A stretch of DNA of 64,000 nt, taken from NCBI RefSeq assembly GCF_000371785.1, contig NZ_AQUI01000002.1, forward strand, positions 2,087,276-2,151,275. The letters run 5' to 3'. Below the pieces are notes generated by a model. That model ran no database searches and was not told the origin of the DNA. It was given only the letters and a program-made list of their open reading frames with translations. This document shows positions 33,600 through 41,052 of the stretch, piece after piece (the stretch's first letter is position 1; each line of letters starts with the position of its first letter). The translations under genes were made by a program, and so were the position numbers. The stretch is from Actinopolyspora halophila DSM 43834. Lineage in GTDB: Bacteria > Actinomycetota > Actinomycetes > Mycobacteriales > Pseudonocardiaceae.

Positions 33600-35165
33600 A
33601 TGGTGACCGTGCGAACGACAGCAGTGTGGAAGGCACTGAAGCGAGCTCGGTGGTTGCTGCGGCGGGTCTCATGGTCGACGTGGCTGTTGGTGGCCGCAGT
33701 GGTGTTGCTGGTCGGTGGAACTCTGGCGTGGGTACCGCTGGACTGGTCGAAGCTGCTGGCTGGGGTGTGGGGCGCCCTGGCTGCGTGGGGTCTGTTTCGG
33801 TTGCCGGGACTGGCGACCTTCGTCGGCGTCGTGTTGCTGGGTGTCGTCGTGGCGGTGAAGTTTCCCGCTCGCCCCCGGCGAAGTGTTACGGCCGATGAGT
33901 CGCCATCGCAGGTGAAACCGCTACGGCGGTGGCTGGTGGCCCTGGCCGCGCTGGGGAGTGCGGCTGCGGCTGCCACCGCGGGATGGTTGTTGCTGGATGT
34001 GGCGACTCAGGCGCAGGATCCGGCCCAGGCTCGGATCGACGCGGTGCGGACGGCCATGACCCTCGGTGCGGGGTTGGTTGGGATGGTGGTGCTGTGGCTG
34101 ACCGGGCGGAAGCAGTGGTTGGCTGAGCGTAGCCAGCGTCACACCGAATCCACAGCCGCCGACAAACACGTCACCGAACTCTACACAGCCGCTGCGCAGC
34201 AACTGGCCTCGGATAAAGCTCCTGTGCGGCTGGCCGGGCTCTATGCGTTGTCCCGGTTGGGCCAGTACAACCCGAGCCACCGTCAGACCATCGTCAACCT
34301 GTGGTGCGCCTATCTGCGGATGCCCTACACGCCCCCCGGTGATGAAGAACCTTCTAAGGAAACCGAAAAAATTGGCCCAGAGCAGTCTCAGCAGAACGAA
34401 CATCCTCAACCTTTGCTGCTTGATCTTACACCCAAGATGGCCGAGGCTGCTGGATTGTCATTGGACGGCGCTGAGCAGCAATTTCAGGAACGACAAGTCC
34501 GGCTGACTGCCCAACGCTTGCTTAGCGATCACCTACGTCCAGACGATCAAGATCGTGGCTATCCCCTCAACCCTTATTTTTGGTCAGGTATTGAAATTGA
34601 CCTTTCTGGGGCGACACTTGAGGATTTCGATTTTGAAGACTGTTCCGTTTATCGTGCCACTTTCAGTGGCGCCCATTTCTGTAATCTTGCCCAGTTTGCT
34701 GGAGCGCAATTCCGTGGTGTTGCCGATTTCAGCAAGGTAAGATTTGATGGTATTGCCTGGTTTGGAGATGTTTTGTTTTGGCGTTCCGCGATGTTCGATG
34801 GTGCGCAGTTCGGTGACTCTGCGGTGTTCGACAGGGCTTTATTTGTCGAGGGTTCCCTGTTTGGGAAGGCGCAGTTCCGTGACGTTGCAGTGTTTAGTAG
34901 AGTGGAATTCTTTGGGTCTGCTGTATTCGACATGGCGCGATTTTACAAGGAAGCAACATTTAGGAATGCAGTGTTTTGTAGATCGGCCAGGTTTGTCCAG
35001 GTGGAAGCCAGTGATGTAATTGATTTCGAAATGTCCTCGGCGTGGCTTAATTATGGCTCTTCGAGGGGGTCGATTTGGCCTCCGGGTTGGACAACGAAAA
35101 AGGTCCCATATAGATTTCCTCGTGAGCGTATAAGTGTTTCTATTGTAAAAACTGAAGAAACATAG
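33600..35165 (+). CDS. pentapeptide-repeat membrane protein (AICE cargo)
   Basis: 521 aa. Four hydrophobic segments (about 18-40, 45-75, 105-130, 145-165), then a helical module with ELYTAAAQQLASDKAPVRLAG and LYALSRLGQYNP, then about 120 residues of pentapeptide-like repeats with Phe at the centre (AQFAGAQFRGVADFSKVRFD and on to 485). The first half is GC-rich; from about 34340 it becomes AT-rich, so the gene looks chimeric. Start ATG 33600 (GTG 33594 also possible) excludes the att repeat. Same plan as the prophage protein at 25491. Confidence 0.75.
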   Translation: MVTVRTTAVWKALKRARWLLRRVSWSTWLLVAAVVLLVGGTLAWVPLDWSKLLAGVWGALAAWGLFRLPGLATFVGVVLLGVVVAVKFPARPRRSVTADESPSQVKPLRRWLVALAALGSAAAAATAGWLLLDVATQAQDPAQARIDAVRTAMTLGAGLVGMVVLWLTGRKQWLAERSQRHTESTAADKHVTELYTAAAQQLASDKAPVRLAGLYALSRLGQYNPSHRQTIVNLWCAYLRMPYTPPGDEEPSKETEKIGPEQSQQNEHPQPLLLDLTPKMAEAAGLSLDGAEQQFQERQVRLTAQRLLSDHLRPDDQDRGYPLNPYFWSGIEIDLSGATLEDFDFEDCSVYRATFSGAHFCNLAQFAGAQFRGVADFSKVRFDGIAWFGDVLFWRSAMFDGAQFGDSAVFDRALFVEGSLFGKAQFRDVAVFSRVEFFGSAVFDMARFYKEATFRNAVFCRSARFVQVEASDVIDFEMSSAWLNYGSSRGSIWPPGWTTKKVPYRFPRERISVSIVKTEET

Positions 35166-35300
35166 TCGTGTTTTCGCTATTTAGTTTTATAAATTTTTGG
35201 AAAATTGTGAAACTCTGTATACTACCCGCTGGTTTCGCTTGAAGTATTGAAATTGTTTCCTATTTATCATTTCGTTTTGTCTTGATCCTTTAAAGGTAGT

Positions 35301-35861
35301 GTGGCAGCGATGGAGCTTGTTCAGCGAGCCGCTGAGGTCGCCGAGTCGTTCGTGAAGCCGCTGGGCCGTCGGTGGTTGCACATTCAAGCCGTCGCGAACC
35401 GTGCCGAGGAGCTGCGGAACGCTGTGGCTCCCAACGAGCGGGCGACGCTCGTGGCTGCGGCGTGGCTGCACGACATCGGGTACGCGCCCGAGATCGGACA
35501 CACGGGTTTCCACCCGCTCGACGGTGCCCGCTACCTGCATGAGCAAGGTTGGCCGGAGACGATCGTCCACCTCGTGGCGCACCACTCCGGCGCCCGTTTC
35601 GAGGCGGAGGAGCGAGGGTTGTCGGCCGAGCTGGCCGAGTTCCCGTTCGAGGATTCGCCGTTGCTCGACACGCTCGTCGCTGCCGATCTGACCACCGGCC
35701 CGGCCGGTGAGCGCTTCGACTACGACGAGCGCATGGACGAGATCCTGAGCCGCTACTCGCCCGGCGATCCGGTGCACCGGACGTGGACACGGGCACGGCC
35801 GGTCATTGCCGAGGCTGTCGAACGAGCTGAACGCAGACTCGCCGAGACGGAACCGGGGTAA
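35301..35861 (+). CDS. HD-domain phosphohydrolase
   Basis: 186 aa. His27 (WLHIQAV), His57-Asp58 (AWLHDIGYAP), His94/His95 (VAHHSGARF) and Asp around 128 (LVAADLTT) give the metal-binding HD pattern. Members hydrolyse nucleotides or phosphodiesters; substrate here is unknown. GTG start at 35301 or ATG at 35310. It precedes the regulatory genes of the AICE and is separated from the pentapeptide gene by a short AT-rich spacer. Confidence 0.8.
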   Translation: MAAMELVQRAAEVAESFVKPLGRRWLHIQAVANRAEELRNAVAPNERATLVAAAWLHDIGYAPEIGHTGFHPLDGARYLHEQGWPETIVHLVAHHSGARFEAEERGLSAELAEFPFEDSPLLDTLVAADLTTGPAGERFDYDERMDEILSRYSPGDPVHRTWTRARPVIAEAVERAERRLAETEPG

Positions 35862-35938
35862 AGCTGGTGTCTCCCAGCCTCGCTGCTCCGCTGAAACCGA
35901 CCGAGGGAAGACAAGCTGTTGGTGCGTTCTCAAGTCCC

Positions 35939-35980
35939 ATGCGTGCACGCATGAGCGTTATGCATGCATGGAAGCATAAT
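35939..35980. promoter_or_regulatory. tandem palindromes upstream of the GntR gene
   Basis: A perfect 14-bp palindrome ATGCGTGCACGCAT (35939-35952) is followed seven bases later by ATGCATGCAT (35960-35969), then a CATAAT that could serve as a -10 box (35975-35980). GntR regulators bind such palindromes, so this is a likely autoregulatory operator-promoter. Confidence 0.6.
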
Positions 35981-36018
35981 GTTTCCAGGGAAGGAACAGA
36001 CGCTAGTGAGGGGCGAGC

Positions 36019-36471
36019 GTGGCTGACCGTGGAACGTACCGCGTGATCGCGGCGGAGCTGGAGCGGCAGATCAAGTCAGGACACTACGCTCCTGGAGCTC
36101 TGCTGCCGTCAGAGTCGAGTCTGGCCGGTGAGCACTCGGTGGCTCGGAACACGGTTCGTTCCGCGCTCGAGGTCCTGGAGGAGTCCGGGCTTGTCGAGGT
36201 GTTGCCCGGTCATGGCCGTCGAGTCGTAGGGGAGCCCGCATCGCCCGGTGACGCCACGACTGCGTACGAGCGATTGGCCGCTGAGTTCCGAGAGCGGATA
36301 GCAGCCGGGGAGTTTCGATCTGAGATGCCGCTTCCCGGCGAGGCACGGTTGGCCAAACAACACGGTGTTTCGCGGAATACGGTCCGCCGGGCCTATCGCT
36401 TACTGGCGGACGAGGGCGCGATCGTCATTCGGCACGGGGCTGGTGCCTTCGTGGCCCAGCCGGACAAGTGA
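36019..36471 (+). CDS. tandem winged-helix GntR-family regulator
   Basis: 150 aa. Two complete GntR winged-helix domains lie head to tail: residues 5-70 (GALLPSESSLAGEHSVARNT then VRSALEVLEESGLVEV) and 80-147 (MPLPGEARLAKQHGVSRNT then VRRAYRLLADEGAI). There is no effector-binding domain. GTG start after GAGGGGCGA. In pSAM2-type elements a GntR repressor (KorSA) controls transfer and replication genes; the position here suggests the same, but the doubled domain is unusual. Overlaps the Nudix gene. Confidence 0.82.
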   Translation: MADRGTYRVIAAELERQIKSGHYAPGALLPSESSLAGEHSVARNTVRSALEVLEESGLVEVLPGHGRRVVGEPASPGDATTAYERLAAEFRERIAAGEFRSEMPLPGEARLAKQHGVSRNTVRRAYRLLADEGAIVIRHGAGAFVAQPDK

Positions 36472-37061
36472 TGTGGCCGCACAGCGGCAGATCGGTGGGA
36501 AGCATTCCGATGGAGCAGCCGAGCAAAAGCGGTGAATGGCTCGTACACGGGGAACGGACGATCTACGACAGCGAATGGGTTCGCCTGGACATGGCCGACA
36601 TCACTGTGCCATCCGGGGAGCGCTTCGAGCACCACAAGGTGTGGCTTCCGCCGGCGGCGATGGTCCTCCTGCTGGACGAGGACGAGAGCCACGTCTTGCT
36701 CTCGTACCGCCATCGCTTCGTATCGAACGTGTGGAACTACGAACTTCCCGGCGGGCTGCTCAACGATGACGAACCCGCGTCCAAGACAGCAGTGCGTGAG
36801 CTGGAGGAGGAGACCGGCTACCGCGCCCGTTCGATCGAATATCTCGTGACGTTCGAGCCGATGATCGGGACCGTCACCAATCCGCACCACGTCTATCTCG
36901 CTCGGGGCGTCGAGACGGTCGGCGACGTTGCGGAACTGGACGAGGGGAAGTTCCAGTGGGTTCCGGTCAGCCAACTGCGCAACCTGATCTCAACCGGTCA
37001 GATCGTCAACTCCGGAACGTTGGTCGCGGTGCTGCACTACCTGGCTTTTAACGCCGAGTGA
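36471..37061 (+). CDS. Nudix hydrolase
   Basis: 196 aa, starting in a TGATG overlap with the GntR gene (other possible starts: GTG 36468, ATG 36510). The complete Nudix box is GGLLNDDEPASKTAVRELEE-ETGY (residues about 98-121), matching G-x5-E-x7-REU-x-EE-x-G. Substrate family resembles ADP-ribose pyrophosphatases. Nudix genes beside GntR/Pra regulators are a known AICE feature; their role in the life cycle is unclear. Confidence 0.85.
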   Translation: MWPHSGRSVGSIPMEQPSKSGEWLVHGERTIYDSEWVRLDMADITVPSGERFEHHKVWLPPAAMVLLLDEDESHVLLSYRHRFVSNVWNYELPGGLLNDDEPASKTAVRELEEETGYRARSIEYLVTFEPMIGTVTNPHHVYLARGVETVGDVAELDEGKFQWVPVSQLRNLISTGQIVNSGTLVAVLHYLAFNAE

Positions 37062-37065
37062 CTGC

Positions 37066-38193
37066 CTAATTCTGCAGCTTCTCGATACGAGCGCGCTGTC
37101 GAGCTGAGCCGGTGTTTCCAGCCAGCTCTTCAGCGCGTTTCGCATGTTTGCGCGCTTCGTCTTCTTCTCCGCGGGCTTTCAGGGCCAACGCGAGGTCCAC
37201 ACGCATACCGGCTTCCGCGCGTCGGAAATTCCCTCCGGCCAAATCGCCCAGTGCGGAGTTCAGGTCGTTGACCGCTTCATCCGCCCCGAGACGGGCCAGG
37301 CAGTGTCCCCGCCAGCGGGCCAGGTGCGTGCTGTTCAGGGCGAGGAATGGGAGCTCCGGATCGTTGTCCCCGGGTTCCTTCGGCAGTAGCCGTTCCGCCT
37401 CGTCCAGAGCTTTGTGCGTACCTGCGTAGTCACCGGTCGCCGCGCGCATTTCTCCCTCCGCGGCGGCGAGCCAACTGCGCATTCGAGGATGTACTCGATT
37501 GATGTCCTTGGTTCTGGCTCGCTGCACGAGCGAAAGGGCTTCCGAGGGGCGTTCGGAGTCCAGCAAGACATATGCCTGCTGGGCCGTCACATGGGCGAGG
37601 ATGGAAGGGTTTTCCGACTCACGTGCTCCGGTTTTCGCCAGTTCGTGCATGCGCCAAGCATCCTGCACATTGCGCATGTCCAGAGCTTGCCATCCCGAGA
37701 GAGCCGAAGCCTCGGCCAGAGCAGCGGCCAGCAAATCCCGTTCGTCTCCGGGAACTGCGTACTTCAGCATTTCCTCGATCTGGTGAACATGGCTGCTGGT
37801 CTGAGAAAAAAGCCGTTCTGCTCCCAGCCTGCGGTCGAGCAGTCGGAAGTTCTGTGTTTGGCTCTCGAAAAGCTCGACAAGCGAGGAATCCACTTCGGAG
37901 AAGCGGAGCCTGTCGTCTATCTCGGCTGAGGTCTCTGCGTACTCCGATGATTCGATCGGCGTGAACCCGAGTTCAGCGGGAGAGCGTCCGTAAGCAGCGC
38001 AGAACGGTGCGTGGTATTGCTCCGGGACGATACGAGAACCCTGCTCCCAATACCGCATCTGGCGATTGATGCTTTCGTCGGTGACGAACAGAGGTTGCCC
38101 CAGGTCCTCAGCGGAGCGCTTCAGTTTTCGTATGGCCTGCTGCTTCGTGAGTCCAAGTTCCTGTCGCACACGCAGCAGTGGCGTGGCCTCCAT
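37066..38193 (-). CDS. XRE-family regulator with TPR-like C-terminus
   Basis: 375 aa. The N-terminal HTH (LLRVRQELGLTKQQAIRKL; ESINRQMRYWEQGSRIVP) is followed by a long helical array with repeats such as ALAEASALSGWQALDMRNVQDAWRMHELA and LARWRGHCLARLGADEAVNDL. This architecture is common in actinomycete regulators that answer to peptides or small signals. It is convergent with the Nudix gene (4-base gap) and divergent from the transfer operon. GGAGGGATCC precedes its ATG. Confidence 0.8.
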   Translation of the reverse strand: MEATPLLRVRQELGLTKQQAIRKLKRSAEDLGQPLFVTDESINRQMRYWEQGSRIVPEQYHAPFCAAYGRSPAELGFTPIESSEYAETSAEIDDRLRFSEVDSSLVELFESQTQNFRLLDRRLGAERLFSQTSSHVHQIEEMLKYAVPGDERDLLAAALAEASALSGWQALDMRNVQDAWRMHELAKTGARESENPSILAHVTAQQAYVLLDSERPSEALSLVQRARTKDINRVHPRMRSWLAAAEGEMRAATGDYAGTHKALDEAERLLPKEPGDNDPELPFLALNSTHLARWRGHCLARLGADEAVNDLNSALGDLAGGNFRRAEAGMRVDLALALKARGEEDEARKHAKRAEELAGNTGSARQRARIEKLQN

Positions 38194-38351
38194 GGATCCC
38201 TCCAGTCACTCGTCCGGTCTCACTCTGCACAAGGGAGGACTCGGCAGGCAAGCCAGTCCGTCCCCTTTGGTCCCCCTCTCGTCCCGTGTTGGGAAGCCGC
38301 CGAGGTCGACAACCTTGGAGATGTCAACGCGATGCGCTTGCTCAAGCCACA

Positions 38352-38410
38352 GGGTTGACAACCCAAGAAGACATGTGCCCTACTGGTTCTCAACAGGTTG
38401 GGTACCTGTT
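38352..38410. promoter_or_regulatory. two palindromes in the divergent control region
   Basis: GGGTTG-A-CAACCC (38352-38364) contains a TTGACA (38355-38360) that could be a -35 box. About 28 bases on, AACAGGT-TGGGT-ACCTGTT (38392-38410) is a perfect 7-bp inverted repeat. They lie between the XRE gene and the transfer operon and are likely operators for one of the AICE regulators. Confidence 0.6.
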
Positions 38411-38481
38411 TAGCACAAAGGGTTCCCCGCAGCCGCCACTGCGAGGAACCGGTATCGGGCCAGACGAGAGGAGCCGACCCG

Positions 38482-38763
38482 ATGGACATCTTCCCAGGAC
38501 GATCGGATCGGGCAGAAGAGCAGCTGCACCCGGAGGTCGTGGAACCGACGGTCGAGGAGCTCGCGGCGGCGGAGTCGCCGCTGCCGGAGTGGGAGCGGCT
38601 GCGTGTGCAGCGGTTTTACGCGGAGATGATCGAGCAGGAGCTGGGGCCGGACCTTCCGGAGGACGTGCCGGCGCGGCGTACTGCTTCGGGGGCTGTGCTG
38701 TGGCTGGTGCCTGGCGAGGCCGGTCGCTGCGGTGACGAGTTCGCCGGGGGTGAGGCGGCATGA
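38482..38763 (+). CDS. hypothetical AICE protein
   Basis: 93 aa, first gene of the transfer operon, ATG 38482 after GAGAGGAG. Acidic N-terminus and a central helix (PEWERLRVQRFYAEMIEQEL). No recognised domain. Ends in an ATGA overlap with the next gene. Confidence 0.6.
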   Translation: MDIFPGRSDRAEEQLHPEVVEPTVEELAAAESPLPEWERLRVQRFYAEMIEQELGPDLPEDVPARRTASGAVLWLVPGEAGRCGDEFAGGEAA

Positions 38764-39146
38764 AGGCTGAGGTGTCGTTGGCGCCGCTGGTGCACACCAG
38801 CTCGGGCAGCTTCGGGATGTCAGTGCCGGTCGAGGTGGGCGATGCGGTGTATCGGGTTCCGCGTCCGATGTCGGCGCTCGAGGGACCCGTGGTGCTCACT
38901 CCGGAGGTCGAGGCGTCCGCGGACGGTCGTGCGGTGTTGCTGCGGATGGATCGCTGGATCGTGCTGCACGTGTTCGCCAAGACGACGTTGCCGATCACGG
39001 CGCCGGATATGGCCACAGCCGCCCGCGCGGGTCGGGAGTTCCAGGCCGATCCGGGGATCGGATGGCAGTCCAGCGAGGCCGATCTGTACGCGTGGGCTGC
39101 CGCGTGGGCGGAGCGGGCCAACACCGCTGGGGGAGGTGAGCAGTGA
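38760..39146 (+). CDS. hypothetical AICE protein
   Basis: 128 aa. It reads as a small alpha/beta protein (LAPLVHTSSGSFGMSVPVEVG, LLRMDRWIVLHVFAKTTLPI, then a helix). No motif I can name. Overlaps both neighbours, so it belongs to the same operon; similar proteins recur in AICE transfer regions. Confidence 0.6.
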   Translation: MKAEVSLAPLVHTSSGSFGMSVPVEVGDAVYRVPRPMSALEGPVVLTPEVEASADGRAVLLRMDRWIVLHVFAKTTLPITAPDMATAARAGREFQADPGIGWQSSEADLYAWAAAWAERANTAGGGEQ

Positions 39147-39433
39147 TGGCGACGGCGGTGCGGATCGCGACGTTTCCGTTTCGAGTGTTGGGGCGGCTGG
39201 TCAAGCTGCTGTTCCTGCCGGTGCTGATCGTGGCCGTCACGTGGCTGGTCACCGGTGTGCAGTCGGGGTGGTTCTTCGGCGTTGCCGGTTTCTGTGGCCT
39301 GTGGACGTTCGTGGTGGTGCGGCTGTGGTGGCTGCAGACCGTGGGTGAACTGCGCTCCCTGGGGCGGGGAACGGTGGATGTGCGTACCCGCTCTCGCAAG
39401 CAGTTCGACCTCCGAGAGGAGGAACGGCGATGA
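39146..39433 (+). CDS. small membrane protein, transfer-operon
   Basis: 95 aa. Two hydrophobic helices (LVKLLFLPVLIVAVTWLVTG and WFFGVAGFCGLWTFVVVRLWW) with a basic, charged tail (RTRSRKQFDLREEERR). The start overlaps the previous stop (TGATG). Small integral membrane proteins of this kind (Spd-type) assist spread of plasmid DNA in mycelium; the specific role is inference. Confidence 0.6.
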   Translation: MATAVRIATFPFRVLGRLVKLLFLPVLIVAVTWLVTGVQSGWFFGVAGFCGLWTFVVVRLWWLQTVGELRSLGRGTVDVRTRSRKQFDLREEERR

Positions 39434-39690
39434 GTGGGCTGTCCACAGCAGGTCAGGCATTGCTGGAGCTGCTGCGCACGAAGCCGAATCCGTTCGCCGC
39501 GGCGGCCGAGCGTGCGGCGTGGCTGCGGGAGAAGGCTCGGGTGTTGGAGCTGATCGCGGCCGACTACGACGTCGGGGCCGCCGCAGGCTCCGAACTTGCC
39601 GCCCGGGAAGCCGAGCGGAGCAGGCAAGCAGCGGCCGAGGCGCTCGAGTCCGCGCGGTACTGGGAAGGCAGGTGTACTGATGCTGCGTAA
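39430..39690 (+). CDS. hypothetical helical protein, transfer-operon
   Basis: 86 aa, wholly helical and Ala/Glu-rich (AAAERAAWLREKARVLELIA, REAERSRQAAAEALESARYW). No transmembrane part. ATGA overlap with the upstream gene and 11-base overlap with the downstream one. Function unknown. Confidence 0.6.
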   Translation: MSGLSTAGQALLELLRTKPNPFAAAAERAAWLREKARVLELIAADYDVGAAAGSELAAREAERSRQAAAEALESARYWEGRCTDAA

Positions 39691-40555
39691 AGCCGGGTTG
39701 TTCGTGGTGATGCTCGGAGCGCTGTCACTGTCGTTTTCCGGGCAGGTCGAGACGGTCTCGCCATTGCTGGGTCAGCACCTGGCGGTGGTGTTCGCCGCGA
39801 CCAACGATGTGGCCGCGTTGCTGGCGCTCAACGAAGTCACCTCCAGCGGACCGGGCAGTATCCGCCGGTGGGCGTGGTCGGTGCTGTTTCTCTCCGGCGG
39901 CACGGTGCTGGGGCTGAACACCTGGCACGCGTTGCAGGCTGCGCTGTTGCCCGATCCTGCCTCGGTCGCGGTTGGTGCCGGACCGGTGGTGCTGGCGTGG
40001 CTGCTGTCGCATCTGGTGGCGTTGGTGCTGTCCGCTCAACGGCAAGCGGGAAGCACCCAGGACAGCACTTCCGAGAACGCTTCCGAATCTGCTCCAGCCA
40101 CCTCGGAGTCAGTACCGGAAACCAGTGCCGCGGAGTCGGCCGAGACGGAGCCGAAGGAAGCAGCTCGGGAAGCAGTCGGAAGCGGCACGGACGGTGTTTC
40201 CGTGCCAGCGCAGCCGGAACCGGCCCCGTTGGGATCGGTTGCTTCCCAGCAGGACGAGCAGCCTTCCGGGGTCGGTGTATCGGAAGCGCTTCCTGTCTCG
40301 TCCGAAACGGTTTCCGACACCGACGCACAGGCGGCTGCGTCGCTGCCGATGCAGCTGATCGACCAGGCCGAGAAATTCGAGCGACAGGAGTTGCAGCGTT
40401 CCGGAGGGAAGCGGGGACTGTCCTACCGGGAAGCACCCCGTCGGTTGGGAGTGCGCTACTCCACCGCCCGGGAAGCGCTCAAGGCAGCACGGCAACGGAT
40501 GGCTGCCGAAGAGGAAAACGTCCCGGGAGTCGGTAGCCCTGTGGCTGCCGCCTGA
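39680..40555 (+). CDS. DUF2637 membrane protein with acidic C-terminal tail
   Basis: 291 aa. The N-terminal 115 residues have four membrane segments of the DUF2637 type (LFVVMLGALSLSFSGQ; VFAATNDVAALLALNE; WAWSVLFLSGGTVLGLNTWHAL; VVLAWLLSHLVALVLSA). A Ser/Glu/Pro-rich linker (130-230) leads to a helical domain with GLSYREAPRRLGVRYSTARE, an HTH-like segment. DUF2637/SpdB-like proteins are tied to conjugative spread in actinomycetes. Lies before the TraB gene. Confidence 0.75.
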   Translation: MLRKAGLFVVMLGALSLSFSGQVETVSPLLGQHLAVVFAATNDVAALLALNEVTSSGPGSIRRWAWSVLFLSGGTVLGLNTWHALQAALLPDPASVAVGAGPVVLAWLLSHLVALVLSAQRQAGSTQDSTSENASESAPATSESVPETSAAESAETEPKEAAREAVGSGTDGVSVPAQPEPAPLGSVASQQDEQPSGVGVSEALPVSSETVSDTDAQAAASLPMQLIDQAEKFERQELQRSGGKRGLSYREAPRRLGVRYSTAREALKAARQRMAAEEENVPGVGSPVAAA

Positions 40556-40645
40556 TCAAACGCCCACGGGCGCCGCAGTGTGGCAGCCGGTTTGGCTGTC
40601 TGGTCAGTAATCCCCTGATGTGCGCTTCCGAAAGGAAGGTTTGTC

Positions 40646-41002
40646 ATGGCAGAGCAGAGTTTCAGCTTGGGTGATCCGGAGTTCTTCTCACCACGAGCGA
40701 TTCGGGAGTACTGCGAGAACGGGCGCAAATTGATTCGGCCGCTGTATCACGAGTTGCACGTCTCGGCGGAGGAGCTGGAGATGGTGCTGCGCGACGTGCA
40801 AAGCAGCAATCCTCAGATGTTCGGGCAGGACTCGAAGGTGCGGGCTCGGATCGTGGCCAAGCATCTGCGGCAGTCGGCCGAGGCGGTCGAGGTGGCCTCG
40901 GCCTCGCTGGCGCGGACGTACCAGTCCTTCCGCAAGCACTACCTGGCCGAAGCGAACGCCAAGTCGCGGCCGCGCCGTCAGTTCGACGTCACCGACCAGT
41001 AA
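40646..41002 (+). CDS. hypothetical protein next to TraB
   Basis: 118 aa, ATG after AAAGGAAGG. Charged helical protein (FFSPRAIREYCENGRKLIRP, AEELEMVLRDVQ, ARIVAKHLRQSAEAVEVAS). No membrane part or recognised domain. Similar small proteins lie just before traB in many AICEs and may help DNA transfer. Confidence 0.6.
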   Translation: MAEQSFSLGDPEFFSPRAIREYCENGRKLIRPLYHELHVSAEELEMVLRDVQSSNPQMFGQDSKVRARIVAKHLRQSAEAVEVASASLARTYQSFRKHYLAEANAKSRPRRQFDVTDQ

Positions 41003-41052
41003 GCCAGTGATCGCGGTGACCGCGAGGCCATCGGGAAAGGAGCGTGCGAACA

